Source: Rostratula benghalensis (lineage: Eukaryota > Chordata > Aves > Charadriiformes > Rostratulidae). From it: 64,000 nt of DNA. The stretch spans positions 535,545 through 599,544 of the forward strand of contig VXAI01000046.1 in assembly GCA_013399305.1 (NCBI GenBank). Direction: 5' to 3'. A program made the position numbers and the translations under genes. Shown here in pieces: positions 47,235 to 61,100 of the stretch (its first letter is position 1; each line of letters starts with the position of its first letter). Below the pieces are notes generated by a model. That model was not told the DNA's origin, ran no database searches, and saw only the letters and a list, made by a program, of their open reading frames with translations.

Positions 47235-50200
47235 TAGAAAATGGATTTAGTCTGGAGCCAAGTGCATGTCCTCAGAAGCAAAAACAAGGAATAAAAAGGA
47301 AGACAAACCTGTTACATGCCGCCTGTGCCTGATTACCCCATGGATTTTGCTCACGTTTCCAGAGAGGATGGGTGACTTTGTTACAATCATACAGACTTTC
47401 TTCAAAGTCATAGTGCGTGCTGCTCAAGATGGAATTCCAAATCACAGTTGGATGTGGCTGTGCTTTGAGTTAGTCATAAGAAATACTGCACCTTGTAGCT
47501 GACCACACAAATCATGGCAAGTTTTGTGTCATAGTGACATCTATTACTCATTACATCAGTTAGTAAGCTATTTTATCTTCTACTCTAAACAAAGGAGGTA
47601 ACTTGTTTTGTGTAAGACTTTTTTCCTGAAGTCTGTACACTAGCACAACAGAATTCTGTGTTACTTATGTGGGATGAAACTATATCTTAGACTGGATATA
47701 GTGTTCATGACACAAGAGCCCAAATAGCAGCTGGGCACTGCCTCCTCAATGTGTCCAGATTTCTTGGCTTCTGGATCTGGTATGTTTGGTTTTTTGAACC
47801 CAGATTTATACTGTTACTGCTATCATTGTACCTCCTGGCCAACTTTCTTGCCCCAAGAATACACGACTTGATAGGCATCGTACAAAAAATTGTCATAGAA
47901 AGTGGGGCATTTATTAATAAGCAAGATGAATATTGTTTGCTTTTCTTGCAATTACAAACTGGGTATGGCAACTCAGATGTTATCAGGGTTAAACAAGTAA
48001 TTTTATAGGTAACTTCCTTTTCTTTTAGTATTTTTTCTCTTATAGGTAAACTGGACCAGATAAGTTCGTATTTATTGACCTCTCCACATGATAGTTGAGT
48101 GATGAGAGGAAACTAAAGTCTATAATAATCATTATTCTATGTAAGAATGCAGAGTTAAAATAACTAACTATCTGCCTTTTTTTCCAGAAGTACCTTGAAC
48201 TTTAACATGACAGTAACATGTCCACTTGTATATTTAAGCAGGTGTACTGTAGTTAAAAACATACTTTTTTTTGTTGGTTTTATAAATGATGTATCCTTAA
48301 AAAGCACACTTCTGAAGGGTGGGAGAGAAACGAGGCTGCTTTCTGAGATTGTTTGGAAAGGTGGTCAGGTGTAATATTTTGTTTTTTTAAATCACTAACT
48401 TAGAATTTTTGGAAACCACATTTTTCTAATTTATGGGAACCAAATAAACATGTTGCGTCTTATAGTATTTATAGAATACAGAAAAAGAATACTTGCTGAA
48501 TTTTGAGGGAACCACAAATCTTCCTCCACTTCCATTAAGCAAATAACAAATACCTTCTTGCTGAACCTTTTTGATAAAAATTTCTATTTAGCAATTTCTA
48601 GATACTTTTGAACAAGGCTGGTTCTCCTGGACAAGTTATGTATTCATGCACTACGCCTGGGTAAGTGCATTAGGATGCGATAATCTGGGAAAGCTAAGGC
48701 AGCCAGGTGGAATATGACATTCCTGGGTTCAGGGGTTTGGAGAATGTCTGTAAGAGAGAGGGTGTCTCATCACAAAGTCTCTGGTAAAAAGCTGCTTTAC
48801 AGTTATTTCAAGCTGTCTTGCTGCAGTGATGGGAAGCAGTCATCACATAAGTACATTACCAACCTAGAATAAAAATTAGATGAAGGAAGAATGTCTTATT
48901 AACTAAAGGGCCAGTTTGTACCACCTTTTTCTTCCATGCCTTTTTCTTTTTCACTTTTGTTACAATTTCCCTTTTGTAATAATGAAGTAATGAATAGTAG
49001 GAGGTCTCCAATACACAAGCTGTAGATATAATAATGTCTCTATTCCCTAGAAAAGTCATGCCCAGAAAAGTAATTTTAATACTTAATGTATGCAGTTCAG
49101 TAATTTTCTACGTCAAGGCAAAGGTTGATCTCTTATTCCTTCGCAGCAGTCTGACTACTTCCAAGAAATGAATGTGATGGAGGATCACCAACATGACTTA
49201 ACCTATTTTAAGCAGATAAGAAAATATTCCAGTAGCGCCAATAACAAAGACTTTAAGCCAGAATGTTGTTTAAAAACATTCTGTTACTAAGATTTTTCCA
49301 AATTTGTGTATTTACATTTATTTATTGACCTTGAAAAATAAATATGTCGAGCTAAGTGTTTGTTATCTTATTATTTTCAGTGACAGTATTGCCACCTTGA
49401 ATTCCTTTTTGAACAACTTCAGCTGAAACAGGCATTGTGGCTACTGAATGTATCTTTTTGCCTAAGGTACTTGCTTGTAATAGAGGAATTCATGTAACTT
49501 CTCCAGTTTCAGAGAGATGTGCCTGAAACCTGGTAGTTACAGTAATAGTGTTGTTTGGTCACAAAGGAAGAAGAGTTAAATGTCAATGCTCAATATGAAG
49601 TCTGAACTCCTGGATAATTCAGTTTCTCTTTCGATAAAGGACTAAAGGGTTTCACGTTATTTGAGATGACAGGCATGCCATGCAAACAGTTTTCTGTGAA
49701 TATACTGCTTTCTTTACAGGTCTTGAAGCTTTGGAAAAAAGGTAAAGATTTCCTGAAATCTAGGGAGTTCTTCTGTGTGAGTTGAGCTTGTTTGTTACTG
49801 GCAAAAGTTACAAGCGAATGAGCTTGTTAATAGCCAAAATGAAAAATACTGGGAAGTGTAACTTACACCCTACTGAGACTAACCATTCAAAAAGCAACTG
49901 TCACAGTTGGTACCTATGACAGTATTTAATGTTCCAAAAAACCTGAACAGAATTGTTTATATCTGTAATAGTCAGCTTGGAAAACAATATTACAATGTAC
50001 TCATGGAGTACCAGAGAGATGATCTCTATTTCTGACTATTCATATGCACTTTTTGAAGCTCATGTTCTAGCAAAAGGGTACAGATTTATAATTGAAATCT
50101 GTTTAGCGTGCACATGCTCCAAATAACTCCATAAAATATATGAAAATGTCCAGAAAAGTAGAGTAGAACTTGTTTTCCACTAGAATAAAGCTAGCACAGA

Positions 50201-50496
50201 AAGCAGAATCATAGTTATTTTTGTTGTTGTTGTTGCATTGTAGTTGTGAAATAAAAAAGCAAGTATTCTTAAAATTAGCCAAAAATTGAGCACTGCCACA
50301 ATGATAAATGTTTTTCTAAAAGGCACTTTTTAAATGCTCAAATGTACCACTTTTCTTGTGATGCTCATATGGAATTTGTGACTCAATGAAGCAGATCCAA
50401 AGGAGGATTCTAGCACCAGAGGATGAAATCAGCATTCCTGAAAATTCACTTAAAGGCAGTGCAGAATCCCATATTTTGTAGCTAGCCATCTAGTTA

Positions 50497-50502
50497 AATA
50501 AA
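50497..50502 (+). terminator. MINDY2: Candidate proximal polyadenylation signal (AATAAA)
   Basis: AATAAA followed at once by GCGTGTGTTCAGATTGTCTT, a GU-rich downstream element. It is the best-looking internal signal in the MINDY2 3' region. Confidence 0.4.
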
Positions 50503-53412
50503 GCGTGTGTTCAGATTGTCTTCACAGAGCTCTTCCTGCGGATCACAGGTGCACGAGCTGGAAGTGAAGCATATGCCCTGCTGCGTACACTTGCCTTGGA
50601 TTGCCAGTCAATTTCTACACTCCTTTTTGGTATTTCACGTTATTGTCTAATGTTTCTTCAAACTTGTATATGCAAGTTCTTGAAAAAAAATTTCCAGTAT
50701 GTAATAAAGGGTAATTTGAGTTATTGAAATTGAATCTTCTGGTGTATTCAGCAGGAAATACTGGAGTTAAGAGTGGAGCTGGTAAACTTTTCAGTGAACC
50801 TTTCTTCTTTCCTGCTACAGTAGCTCTATAACCCAAAGCTAGCTCATTGCTTAGACCAGCTTTCTTACTATTAGGATGCTCATCATAGTCAATTGCTGAA
50901 GTTTACAAAGTACATCCTTAAATACTTAATTCAGAGCTGTATTTATTTTACATAAAAGTAGACTTTTAAGTTTGTAACCTTAAACAGCAGGTGACTTTGG
51001 AAAAGAAAGTTAATTGATGCAGTACCCTCATTAGAAAGTGTATTAGAGAAAAGCAAAACTAACAAGCCTTAGTTTGGTTGCAATGCTCCCATTTTTCCAT
51101 CTATGCTCTGATAGCAAGAGATTGGTAACGAGAAAAATGTGACACTGAGAAATGTTCCTATGGTCCAATGCCAGCGAATGTCACATGTAAGAACTTAACC
51201 ATACATGTTACTTCCTGTAGTTCCTCTTTTGTAAGCATCCCTAGCAATAGCCTGGTCCCAGTTGGGAAATCCTGGTGAGATACACACACATCATCATTTA
51301 TGCAGAACTCCAATTGATGTTAATTTCTATAGTGCCTCCATACAACTCCTTCTTCACACACGTCCAGTAGAGAAGCAACACATTTAAGCTCAACTGTGGT
51401 CTGCTCCCATGAGGAAGAATTGCTGTAGAGAAATGCTGAGGAGGAGAGACAGGCTGGAACACAGAGGTCCCTGCACCATGTCTTGAGATTGTACAGGGTG
51501 TATGTCCTTAATTTTGCTATTATTTTAGACATAAATAGCTACAGCACAGCATGCAGTGGCCAGATCTTCTCTCCCAGGTAATGACTTACGTCATAGTGGG
51601 TTGCTGTTGTCTGTCCCTGTATGTGCTGTTCCTCACTCATAATTCTTCTAGGTCAAGACTGGCTGTCCTGCCCCTCTAATAACTGAAAATATTGTTATTA
51701 AATGTCAGTTCCCTACTGTTCTGTTTTGGTGATTAAGTCAGTTATATTGCCGTGAGCTGTCCTGACCTGGAGAGCTAGCTCTAGAGAACTTGCTGAAACC
51801 TGAAAGTTCTTCACAGTTCCTTTTCTGGTTTGTAGGATCACTAGTGCTCATGGGGAAGCTTCACGTGTTGAACTGAGCAATTCCTTGGGCTTTGAGGTTA
51901 AGAACTTTAACTATCTGGTTAATTATCTTTAGAAGGTAAGCTCCTATGTTTATCTCTCTTTAACAGCACAGAAAATTTTCAAAAAACATGTTGTTAGGTT
52001 TGGGAAATCCATAGGGAACAATTCAGAAAAGTTTCAGTACTCAAGTGAAAAGTTTGCTGGCTTAGTATGAGCAGTATGCTTGTAAAAATAATTTACTGTA
52101 ACCATATGATGAAAACAAAAGCATCTGTTTCTCTAAAAGTAATCTGTTGCTGAAACATGAAATAAGGCACTGCAAATGCTGTCCATCACTGGTCAAGTCC
52201 TGCCTCACAGGAAGCCAGTGGTAGTGTGGGGACAAAATTAAGTGAAATATGATTGTTTGATACAGTCAAACCCTCTACCAAATGTATATGTATTCAGACC
52301 TTGGGGCTGGACAGGGACTCAAGCTCATGAAGTTTTATATTTCTTTAATCTCTTGGGAACTGTCCTCCAGGGCTGACCCAATTTCAGTTTAGGTCCCATC
52401 CAGCTTGATACCTGTTGGGAAACTGAGGAGAAGGGATCTACCAGTGTCTGGGAGATGATGCTTTGAGCTTATACAAACTCCATTAGAGTAGGATGGAGTG
52501 ATGTGATACTGAGTCTGCCTCAACTTGAACTTCACTTTCTCTTTTCTTGTTGAAGCAATTGGGAAAACAGCTTTTTGAGTTAAAACTTCAGCCACAATGT
52601 TTTAAAGTTAAGATAATGCTGAGCAATCTTAAAAATTTCACCTGATGTAGTTTAGCATCTTGAGATTTCTTCTAAATGTGTTTCAGAATAAGCTGTTTGA
52701 ACATTGTCTGTCATTTGTCTGAACTGGTTCTGGTGAATTTTGTTCTGGTTCACTGGCACATGCAAGGAGAGGGTCAATGCTATTGGAAGAAACACCAGTG
52801 TGTCAGTAAACTTATCTCAGCTGAGTAATGGGTACATGCTTTGGTTTGGCATCACTAGTTTTGGGGAACTCCAGAATAACAACATGAAAACAGATGATTT
52901 TTTTTCCCTCTTTATATGGACAGACTTCATCTAGTCATTAATACTTGCAATGACTAGTTTTTCTTAAGGCTTGCTTATGCTGTCCAGTCTGTTTATGCTT
53001 GTAATGCAGTGACTGCTGCTGAGTGCTCAGACACTTTCTGCCTTCAGACTCAGAAGTAACACTCACCAGACTTTTGCACTATTTGCACTTGCCAACCCTG
53101 GCACTTTTGAATATAAGAGCTATAGAAGTGCTAAAGGAAAACTGTAGGTAAAACGTTTCCTGTTACAAAACATGGTATTTGGCAATGGTAAATTATAGAA
53201 GTTAAGGAAAATATAATTGGATATAAGACAACGTAAGCACTCACTGAATGCAGATGGGCCAAGAGTTTGAAGATGAGCTGAAAGGCGCTCCCAGCCTCCC
53301 TTCCTGGAAGTGCAGTTCACCAGGTGTCAGGGAGCCAGCTGTAGCTAATGCTGACAGTTCTCATACTGGGGACATGGCGAGATGGACTTGTCGGGTATGA
53401 ACTCCAAGCCTG

Positions 53413-53432
53413 TGTTGTCATTAATGACAACA
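53413..53432. repeat. Perfect 20-bp palindrome
   Basis: TGTTGTCATTAATGACAACA equals its own reverse complement over all 20 bases. In RNA it could form a hairpin or a dimer contact. In DNA the centre TCATTAATGA resembles paired homeodomain half-sites. Its outer arms (TGTTGTCA/TGACAACA) are the same as those of the hairpin at 6034-6054. Confidence 0.85.
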
Positions 53433-55922
53433 TACTTCAATTAATTACCTGTGCCAGCTATAATAAAGCTACCCTGATTATTCCTGCTCATGCTCTAAGT
53501 GCACATACTTCCTGTGAAAGAAATACAGAGTGAGATGACTGCTTTCTTAACAGACTTTGAAACTACCTTGAATTGTTCTTTGTAATACTGTCTTTTTTCA
53601 GTCTTAGAAAATTAAACAATGCCTAGAAGTTTCTGAAGACATGTAATGATTTGACACAATGTTTTTCTTGTCTTGTAGTATGTTTACAAGGAACATAATA
53701 TTAATTCTAAAAAACACCAAACACCTTAGCATTTGATTTTTGTAAGACAACAGTGTACTTAGTTATGTATGTTGCAGTCACCTTTGGGAACTATCAAACT
53801 GTTTCATCAGTAGCAAACCTATGCTGTAGAAACTTCACTGGAAGGATTTAACAAATATTAGGAAAAGAATTCTTTCTAAACAAAATAAGGCAATGGATTG
53901 TATTTTTACTCTGTTGTCTTGTGAACTGCAATAGTGGACACTTGCGGGCTGCCTTACAGGAATTAGTGGGAGCTGAATGCCTCTTAGGATCCTTTGAAAA
54001 GGATTACTTGTCCTAAATCTTGTTTTACTAAGTATTTAACCAGTCCAGCTTCATCCTACCAGGTACAGCCAGGAGAAGGCATGTGGCATTTCAGTGTAGA
54101 CTTATGCAAGCCAGGTTTGTAATTTTAAAAATTTTTTTCATAGTTAATTACCAACATCAACTTTGCTAGCAGCTGCGAGAAACAACTGTACTTCCCACTG
54201 TGGCTGGAGCTCCCAGAGGACGCTGATGGCCAGTACTAGGCTTTTGAAAAATCTCAGACCAGATAGGAAAGTTCAAATCTGCACTGTTTCTACTGTGTAT
54301 TTTTTTTTAAGAGGAAACCTACTGTTTGATTATTCTGTGCATTTTTAGAAAAAAAGCAGCTCAGTTTTAAATTTAACTCTAATTCTTGCTAGCTTGTCAG
54401 CATGTTACCTGTTAAGCGTTTTGTGCCTGTTTCCAATGGAACTTCATTTTCTCTGCAGTATTTTGGTGTCAGGGCATCAACTGGTCTCTTAATTGTCTTC
54501 AAGACCACTGAAGATACAGTGAACCAATGAACCTGCTTGTGAATTTTTAAACTATTTACAGGTCAGCATTTGCATTTTTCTTTTATCATGAATAGTTGGA
54601 ATAATTACACATTTGCATCTCATATACTCAATTTGCAGCAGTATCTTGCATTTCTAGATTTCTTATGTGCTTTCTCTTTGAAGCTGGCAAGCAAAAATAA
54701 CTTCTGAGAACCTACTAGAAAGAGTGGCCATAAGTACAATGATTTCAAGAGACAAATGTGTTGTACTTGGCGTTTCTCTGCCTGTATTTTGGTAACCCTG
54801 GAAATCCCGAGTGCCATTACACTACGCTAAAGAGCGTGACCGGTGGCACAATCGCAGCAGAGACATTCAGCCAGTGAGCTGGACTGTTTTTGACAGAGTC
54901 TGTACCTGCAAAAAGAAAGCTGTCAGACTGTATCTGACAAACGATGGCACTCCTGAGTGTTTTTTTCCCCCTGTATTTTGGCAGGGCATAATCACTGTTT
55001 ACAGGTCAAGCCTCCACAAATGGGAGAGTGGTTCTTAAATAGATATGTCAAATATCTTGTCCTTTCCCAGAGAAAAAAATTCTACATCTGTTGCTTCTTG
55101 CTCAGCACTAGTTCTTTCACAGTCAGTGCATGTAAGTACCTTTCAGCTACTTGCTTTATAAGGGAGTGAACAATCTGCCCTCACTTCCCCCCACAGTGAC
55201 CTGGTAGAACTTTGATGTTAAATGACAGAGTTTCAGGTTATCTTTCATACTACAGCTTTTAGTAAAACATGTTCTTCATGCCTATGCATTTTAGGATGGT
55301 TCCAAAAGACCTCCACATGAGTCATGTCTTGAGGATGCTGTGCACAGACCTGCCAGAGCTGTGTTAAATTAGAGTGTGGTTGCGAGCATGTTACCACCTA
55401 ATAGTTTACCTCGATCTTGATATCTGCTTTTAAAAGGAAATGTAAAAATAAGAGCTAGGGCAAGGTACTGTGGATCTACCAAGAGAGGGGAGAAGTTAAA
55501 TTTTTGGAAGTTGTATTTTAGAAGTGCATGACACTATTAACTTGAGTCATGCAGTATGGCTTGTACCAGTGTATGGGAGTGAAATCCTTTCCATCATGTT
55601 ACCCCCCTGCCCAACGTTGTAATGGCAACTGAAAGATAACTACTGAATGTTTTGCATATTAAGAGCCTTAATTGTTTATATTGTATTAATGTGTTTTTAA
55701 TTTCCTTGTAAATTGTTAAAGTAATTGGAAGAGTTCAATAATCTTCAGGGAAGTCTACTTCTGTATCTTAATACCCCTTTTTGTTTGTGTACCACAAAGA
55801 AAAACTGTTGAAGCTCTATTACCTTTTAAAGTGTCTGCAGTTATCAGCCTCCCTGTAGTTTCAGGTCTTTACCTTGATGAGAATTGTTTTGGTTAACAGT
55901 TTTCTGAAATGCATTGTATGTA

Positions 55923-55928
55923 AATAAA
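55923..55928 (+). terminator. MINDY2: Candidate distal MINDY2 polyadenylation signal (AATAAA)
   Basis: AATAAA lies just after TTGTATGTA (a UGUA element) and is followed within 30 bases by ATTTTGTTTAGG. It is the last strong hexamer on the plus strand before the assembly gap and the SLTM 3' end. Confidence 0.45.
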
Positions 55929-55950
55929 TTTAAGTGAGCAAACATTTTGT

Positions 55951-57505
55951 TTAGGTATTTAAGGTCTTTCCTAATAATAACAATTGGATTAAATGATATA
56001 AAACCCAATAATCTTGCTTTAGAAAAGGATAGGCTTCTGTGGATCTAAATATTTTATAAATTCAAAGTTTTGGGGACTTTGTTTTCATTCAGATTTTTTT
56101 CCCTGTCATCNNNNNNNNNNNNNNNNNNNNNNNNNNNNNNNNNNNNNNNGCCAGGAGATGTTATTTATTAACCAGCTGAATGCCCATCTAAACCTATTTA
56201 CTGTAGGCAAGATAGCAAGTCACACCAAGTTTTATTTTTGTCCTGGTCTAGAGCTTTGTCTTTTAAGGTCATAAACTTCCATATTAGCCATCTGATCCAT
56301 CAGCCACTACAAATCCAGCTTAACAGAGTGTAGCATCCAAATGGATACCTAATTTTTAAAGCGCACTGTTAACTTGTACTTTGTCTTGGAAAACTTCTCC
56401 AAAAAAATGCAGTAAATTCAACTTACTAGACTTTTTCTTCTAAGAATTGAACAACAGAATGGTATATCAAATGCATCAAGCCAAGTTACTTATTGCATGA
56501 ATGGGGCCTGACATGTTTGCTGATAAAGCACACTTCTTTTGATAAAACCTAATTATGTGGCAGTTCCAAGTGTTCACAAAGGATTAATTACAGAAAACGC
56601 TGTTTCCCTCCTCCCATCTTACCTGAAAGGCTATTAACTCAAACCCCATTTCATCTAACTTGTTTTCTGCTGCTTAATTCCTCTGGAACACTGCAGATAT
56701 GTAAGAGTTTTTCCACACAACCAGGCTGAGGGTGGCAAGGATCCACGTGCAACATCAGCATGTTCTTACTGCCTCTTGCCTTAGAATTTCAAACTTAAGT
56801 CACTCCTTAAAAGATAATCTAAACCAGTGAAATCTTCCAGCTTTTACACAAATACTACTTTACAAGTGCTTCTTCAGTTCAGTTAGAAGGCTATCTGTTC
56901 AGTTCTGTAACTACCCAATTGGGTAAGGCTGTGCAGTGGGTTAGGTTTGCAGGTGTTTTTACTTGCTGAACCACTGCCTTGTAACTAAATACTTAGGCTG
57001 ACTGGGTGACAGATGAGCCTTGGACTGCCTGCCTAATGCTTCTGATTGCACCTGGTCGAAAGAGATCTATTTAGCATAGGCTATTGAATGTTAAACAAAC
57101 CCAAAAGTTTACAAAGAGACACCCCTTTTGCCTGAGACTAGGAGTGAAGTGTTGTCCATGTACCCAAACAAGGCTGCACGTGTGGGAATTCCCAGCCACG
57201 CTACACAATCGACAGGCTTGGGGGTCTGGGTTAAGAGTTCTGCCACAGCAGTGCCCCACATGAAGAGCAAGCTTTGCAAAATTACTTTTTTTGGCTTCCC
57301 CTGACAGTCCATGTGTTTTTCGGTACTAATCTTCCCTGTGCTATCAAAGGTGGTTCTAGTTTTTCAATTCAGTAATAGCAAAGGACACAATTGAAGAACT
57401 TCTAGCTGGAAGCCAATGGCACCCATGGTTTGATTTGTTACACACGAACCTATCTCTTCAATTCTCTTTTTTTTTCCCCCTCTTAATTCTTTCAAAAACT
57501 TACTA
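55951..57505. other. Intergenic stretch between MINDY2 and SLTM 3' ends
   Basis: About 1.5 kb, including a 39-base run of N at 56111-56149. I see no gene, repeat family or RNA. Both flanking genes end towards it, so it may in part be alternative 3' UTR of either. Confidence 0.6.
56111..56149. other. Assembly gap (39 N)
   Basis: The sequence is undetermined. The flanks are ordinary AT-rich DNA with no visible overlap between the two sides. Confidence 0.99.
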
Positions 57506-57507
57506 GA

Positions 57508-58057
57508 AGCTATACAGAATATGAAGGTTTATTTCAAAAGAATACATTTGCAAGAATACACATAAATGCACTCAATGTAACAGTACCTTCTGCAAAAATA
57601 GGTTACATAATACCCAGTAACGAAAGAACAATCTTATTTCTCTACAAATTAGAAAGCAGAGATAATAGCCTGGACAACCTTCAAAATGGAGGTTACAGTT
57701 GTGTATAGTGTGATAAGTAGCTAACTTTGAAGCATGACACCACAGAGCTAATGTTGGTAAATCAAACTACTAGCACACAGCTGCAAACTAGTCTTTTATA
57801 CAGGATTAACAAATCTTTTGGTTCCAATTTGTTTTTACACAGCTCTAGTGCCTCAGGGAAAATGCTTATCAAAGATACACAAAAACTATCCAAAATTACA
57901 ACGTAACTATTAAAATGCCTCCAAAATTGAGAGGAAAGTAATCATGTTAAATTAAAAAAATTTAACCAGGACTTCCAGACAAGATTTCCTGTTTTTAATC
58001 AGAGAAAGTTTACAAGAGATTTCAATAAGTTATCTTGAAACCGAGCAGCTGTAGATC
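57508..58057 (-). other. SLTM: SLTM 3' UTR (approximate end)
   Basis: The sequence follows the SLTM stop codon on the minus strand. The first clear AATAAA on that strand is at 57533-57528 (plus-strand TTTATT), about 525 bases after the stop. Cleavage would be expected near 57510. A longer form running into the intergenic stretch cannot be excluded. Confidence 0.6.
57528..57533 (-). terminator. SLTM: Candidate SLTM polyadenylation signal (AATAAA)
   Basis: The minus strand reads TTTTGAAATAAACCTTCATA. It is the nearest canonical hexamer downstream of the SLTM stop. Confidence 0.6.
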
Positions 58058-58166
58058 CTAGAATCTTCGTGGAGGTCCACCTTTAAATGGCTTAAATCCT
58101 GAGCCACTTCCCCTCTGCATGGAATTGCCTGTGATCTGTACAACTCTATTAATTGGTGAAGAGTTA
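58058..58166 (-). CDS. SLTM: SLTM last coding exon and stop codon
   Basis: The exon has 109 coding bases ending in TAG (plus-strand cta at 58058-58060). It encodes NSSPINRVVQITGNSMQRGS and GSGFKPFKGGPPRRF, the conserved SLTM/SAFB-type C-terminus. The acceptor is GTTTCCAG. The exon continues into the 3' UTR. Confidence 0.95.
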
Positions 58167-61100
58167 CTGGAAACAAAGGTTTTAAACAAGTGTTAAGTTA
58201 TGGCAAGTATCTAAACTCTTGGTGTACAGGTAAGAACATTACTTCTAAGTTCTCGTATCACTCAGCTGTTAAACTGAGTCTCAGAACAGAGTTGATACCA
58301 TGCAAGAAAAGAGACTTAGCAAGAAGTCACCTGCTTCTCTGCAGCAGAACGATAATGGCCTCTGGTAACGTGACAATGGGATCATGGTTTGGTTTGTGTG
58401 ACCTGCTGCAGCAGCCCACCCACAGAACATCACGCTGCTTGCGCCAAGACTACCACACTGCCCAAGCAACCAGAGCTTTGAGAGCTCAGGAAGGAACTGT
58501 GAGGAAGGAGTAGTTTTTGTACCTTGTATGTGGAGACATCATGCCACCTCCTCCGCGGCCATCTCCCATTCTCCTTGTGTCATGATACCCGCTTCCTTGA
58601 GAACTAGGTCCGTGCCATTCTTTTCTTGGTCCAGTTTCACGACTGTGGCGTTCAACAACATGTCTGTCCTCATTATAGTGCTAGGAGGGAAGTGATAGTA
58701 ATTTTCAGAACAAAAGGTGTATTTTGTTATTGACTGGAAATTAGCTTTTGAGGAAGGTTAAGCTTATGGCTTTGATTTATCACACAGAGAAGTGAAGCAT
58801 CTTTTGAGATTTCAGTCAGCTAACCTGTGCTTAGAGCAATCCTGTTAATTTTAGTCATTTTTAACTCTAGATAAAAGAAGAACTGTTTTCCAATAATAAC
58901 TGTGTGTGTATGCGGGGAGTGAAGTTCCAAGAACTCGTACGTTACTCCCAGGTCTGCCTTGATCCCAAAGAATATCTGACAAGCATCTTCCATACAGCTA
59001 CAGAAAGAGGAACACTTCGGTTTTTTTAAATGCTTCTGGATCTAGTAGCACAGAGCATTCTTTTAGTCTGTGGAGTTTGAAGACAAATCTCAGAGAAGGT
59101 TTTTCTGTCAGTAGCACATAACAGGTCACAAGGACAACCTGCACAGGCAGTAGCAGGCAGTGTAATACAGTCCATCCTGAAAACATGCAATGACAACAAG
59201 TTCTTAAAAGCCTAACCAGCAACTCTTTCAGGTGTTGTTCTGATCTACCCAAAATATGCCAGATCTAATAAGAACTGGGTACATTTTCTACTATTTTCTT
59301 TCTAGAAAACCCACCAAAAAAACCACCCCAACTTTAAAATAAAGAAAAGTAACTTGAAAATAGCCAGAATGCTCATTTACAGTTTATCTGATGCTGCAAG
59401 GTTGGTTGTCCAGGGTGACTTTGTATTCTCTAGTCCCTCACTTGTGCACACAAACACAGAAAGACAACTCACTTGTCCACCTCTTTCTCCCATCACACCT
59501 CGTTCTCCTTCCCTGCTTCCATACCCAGAAGCACTGCTGCGGCTGCCGGGAGGGGCACCTCTCACATGTCCAGACACTTCTCTTCCCGAGCGATCGGGCC
59601 TCTCGCCTCTGTAAAAATTGCTTTTATCAAAATGTTGGTTTCAGTAAAAGAGAATGGGCACCAAATCATAGCACATGTACACTTCAAATATTCCATTTTG
59701 TTTTTCAGGTTCCTACCAACTTGCAGTTACCTTCTTACAACCGTTCTTTTAGATCTATGTCTAATTAAAGCTTACACACTCTTTGTTTACATCTGCATTC
59801 TTGCACAAAAGCCTCCTTACTATCTGTTGCTACAGATGATTAAGAAGAGATTGCTGGGAGTCAGCATCAAGTCTACAGGTGCTGTTTAGCATGTGACAAC
59901 CTACACACATGTTTTTTTCTAATGCTTTTGGAAAGTGCCACTCTTTTGGAGGGGTTTGTTCTCTTTACGCATCAATTCTTGAGGAATTGCTACTAGAGAT
60001 ATTTGATGAGAATCACTGCCTCACTAGTTTGTTGGTCAGCCAGCAAAGTTACCTGCCGTCCCGTTTGTCTGTGCTTATGCTTCCCTCACTCTTCCAATTT
60101 GTTTGCCTAGGGGGATTTGAACCAGTCTCTCTTGGGTGTCGTCCGTGTGTTATTTCAGGTCTGTCATGAATTATCACTGTTCTTCTTTCATCTCTGTCTC
60201 CTCGCACTTCTCGTCTGTCTGTATCTCGAAGTTCACTTCTTGGCTGTGGTGGTTCATTTCTTCTGGACTCACTGAAGTTCTTTGGGTACCTCTCAAACCC
60301 TGGCTCTTCTCTTCGTGCTGTTGGACGAGTCTTTTTTGCTTCGCCTTGATTTACAAAACGTTCTCGCCTAAGTTGGGAAAGTAGGAAAGTCATTTGCTCA
60401 TCTCCCATTTTCCCATTTCTCTGCACACGTAAGCACGTGCATGAGTATATAAAACCACTATTCATCTTTACATTACATGTTTAATACTATATATGTGGTA
60501 TATATCTCAAAGATCCTTCCTTCCCACCCCAAATTATATTCATTTCTACAGTTATAATTTTGAGCTTGAGCTCTTAGAGCCAGTTTAACTTTTCTTGAGG
60601 CGTTTATTCATTCACGTTCTGGTCAGTGTATTTTACACAATTCTAGAGCCTCCCTTCTTGCCTACTATGAAGCGGAGGAAATACTAAATTTCTTGAGTCA
60701 GATGGAAAATATAGTTCTAGTTCATTGCAGCATAGAAGTAAAACTACAATGTGGCTGTCTTAATGGTTATTGGAGATGTTTACTGGAAACCTTAAGTTAG
60801 ATCCGTAACCAGCACTTACGGCAGTTGCATGGACCCTGATGAATGTGACTCATGCAAATAATGCTCTTAACTCTCAACTGAAGGGTTTAAGCCTTGCTTT
60901 TTAAGGCGATGAGTTACCAGGTAGGACAGACCTAATCCATTGGAACCCACTCATGACTAGATGCGAGAGAGGAAGAATAGCAACAATTATTTCAAACTGT
61001 CACCCAAAAAAGACCACCAGGCAGATAATATAAGGTCTTCGGGGAAAAGCAGACTGGATTCCACAATAAAAATGGCTAATCCTGAAGACACAAGAAATTT

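Larger units (their letters stand above)
47235..55950 (+). other. MINDY2: Probable long MINDY2 3' UTR with alternative polyadenylation signals
   Basis: Transcribed sequence must follow the stop codon. It has no further gene and contains several AATAAA hexamers: 48443, 49337, 50184, 50497, 53462 and 55923. The signals at 49337 and 50497 have U/GU-rich sequence shortly after them, so shorter isoforms are plausible. The last at 55923 is preceded by a UGUA (TTGTATGTAAATAAA) and is my choice for the distal end. The human gene also has a long 3' UTR as I recall. How far the transcript really extends needs RNA evidence. Small open frames in this stretch look like chance. A perfect 20-bp palindrome lies at 53413-53432. 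Confidence 0.5.
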
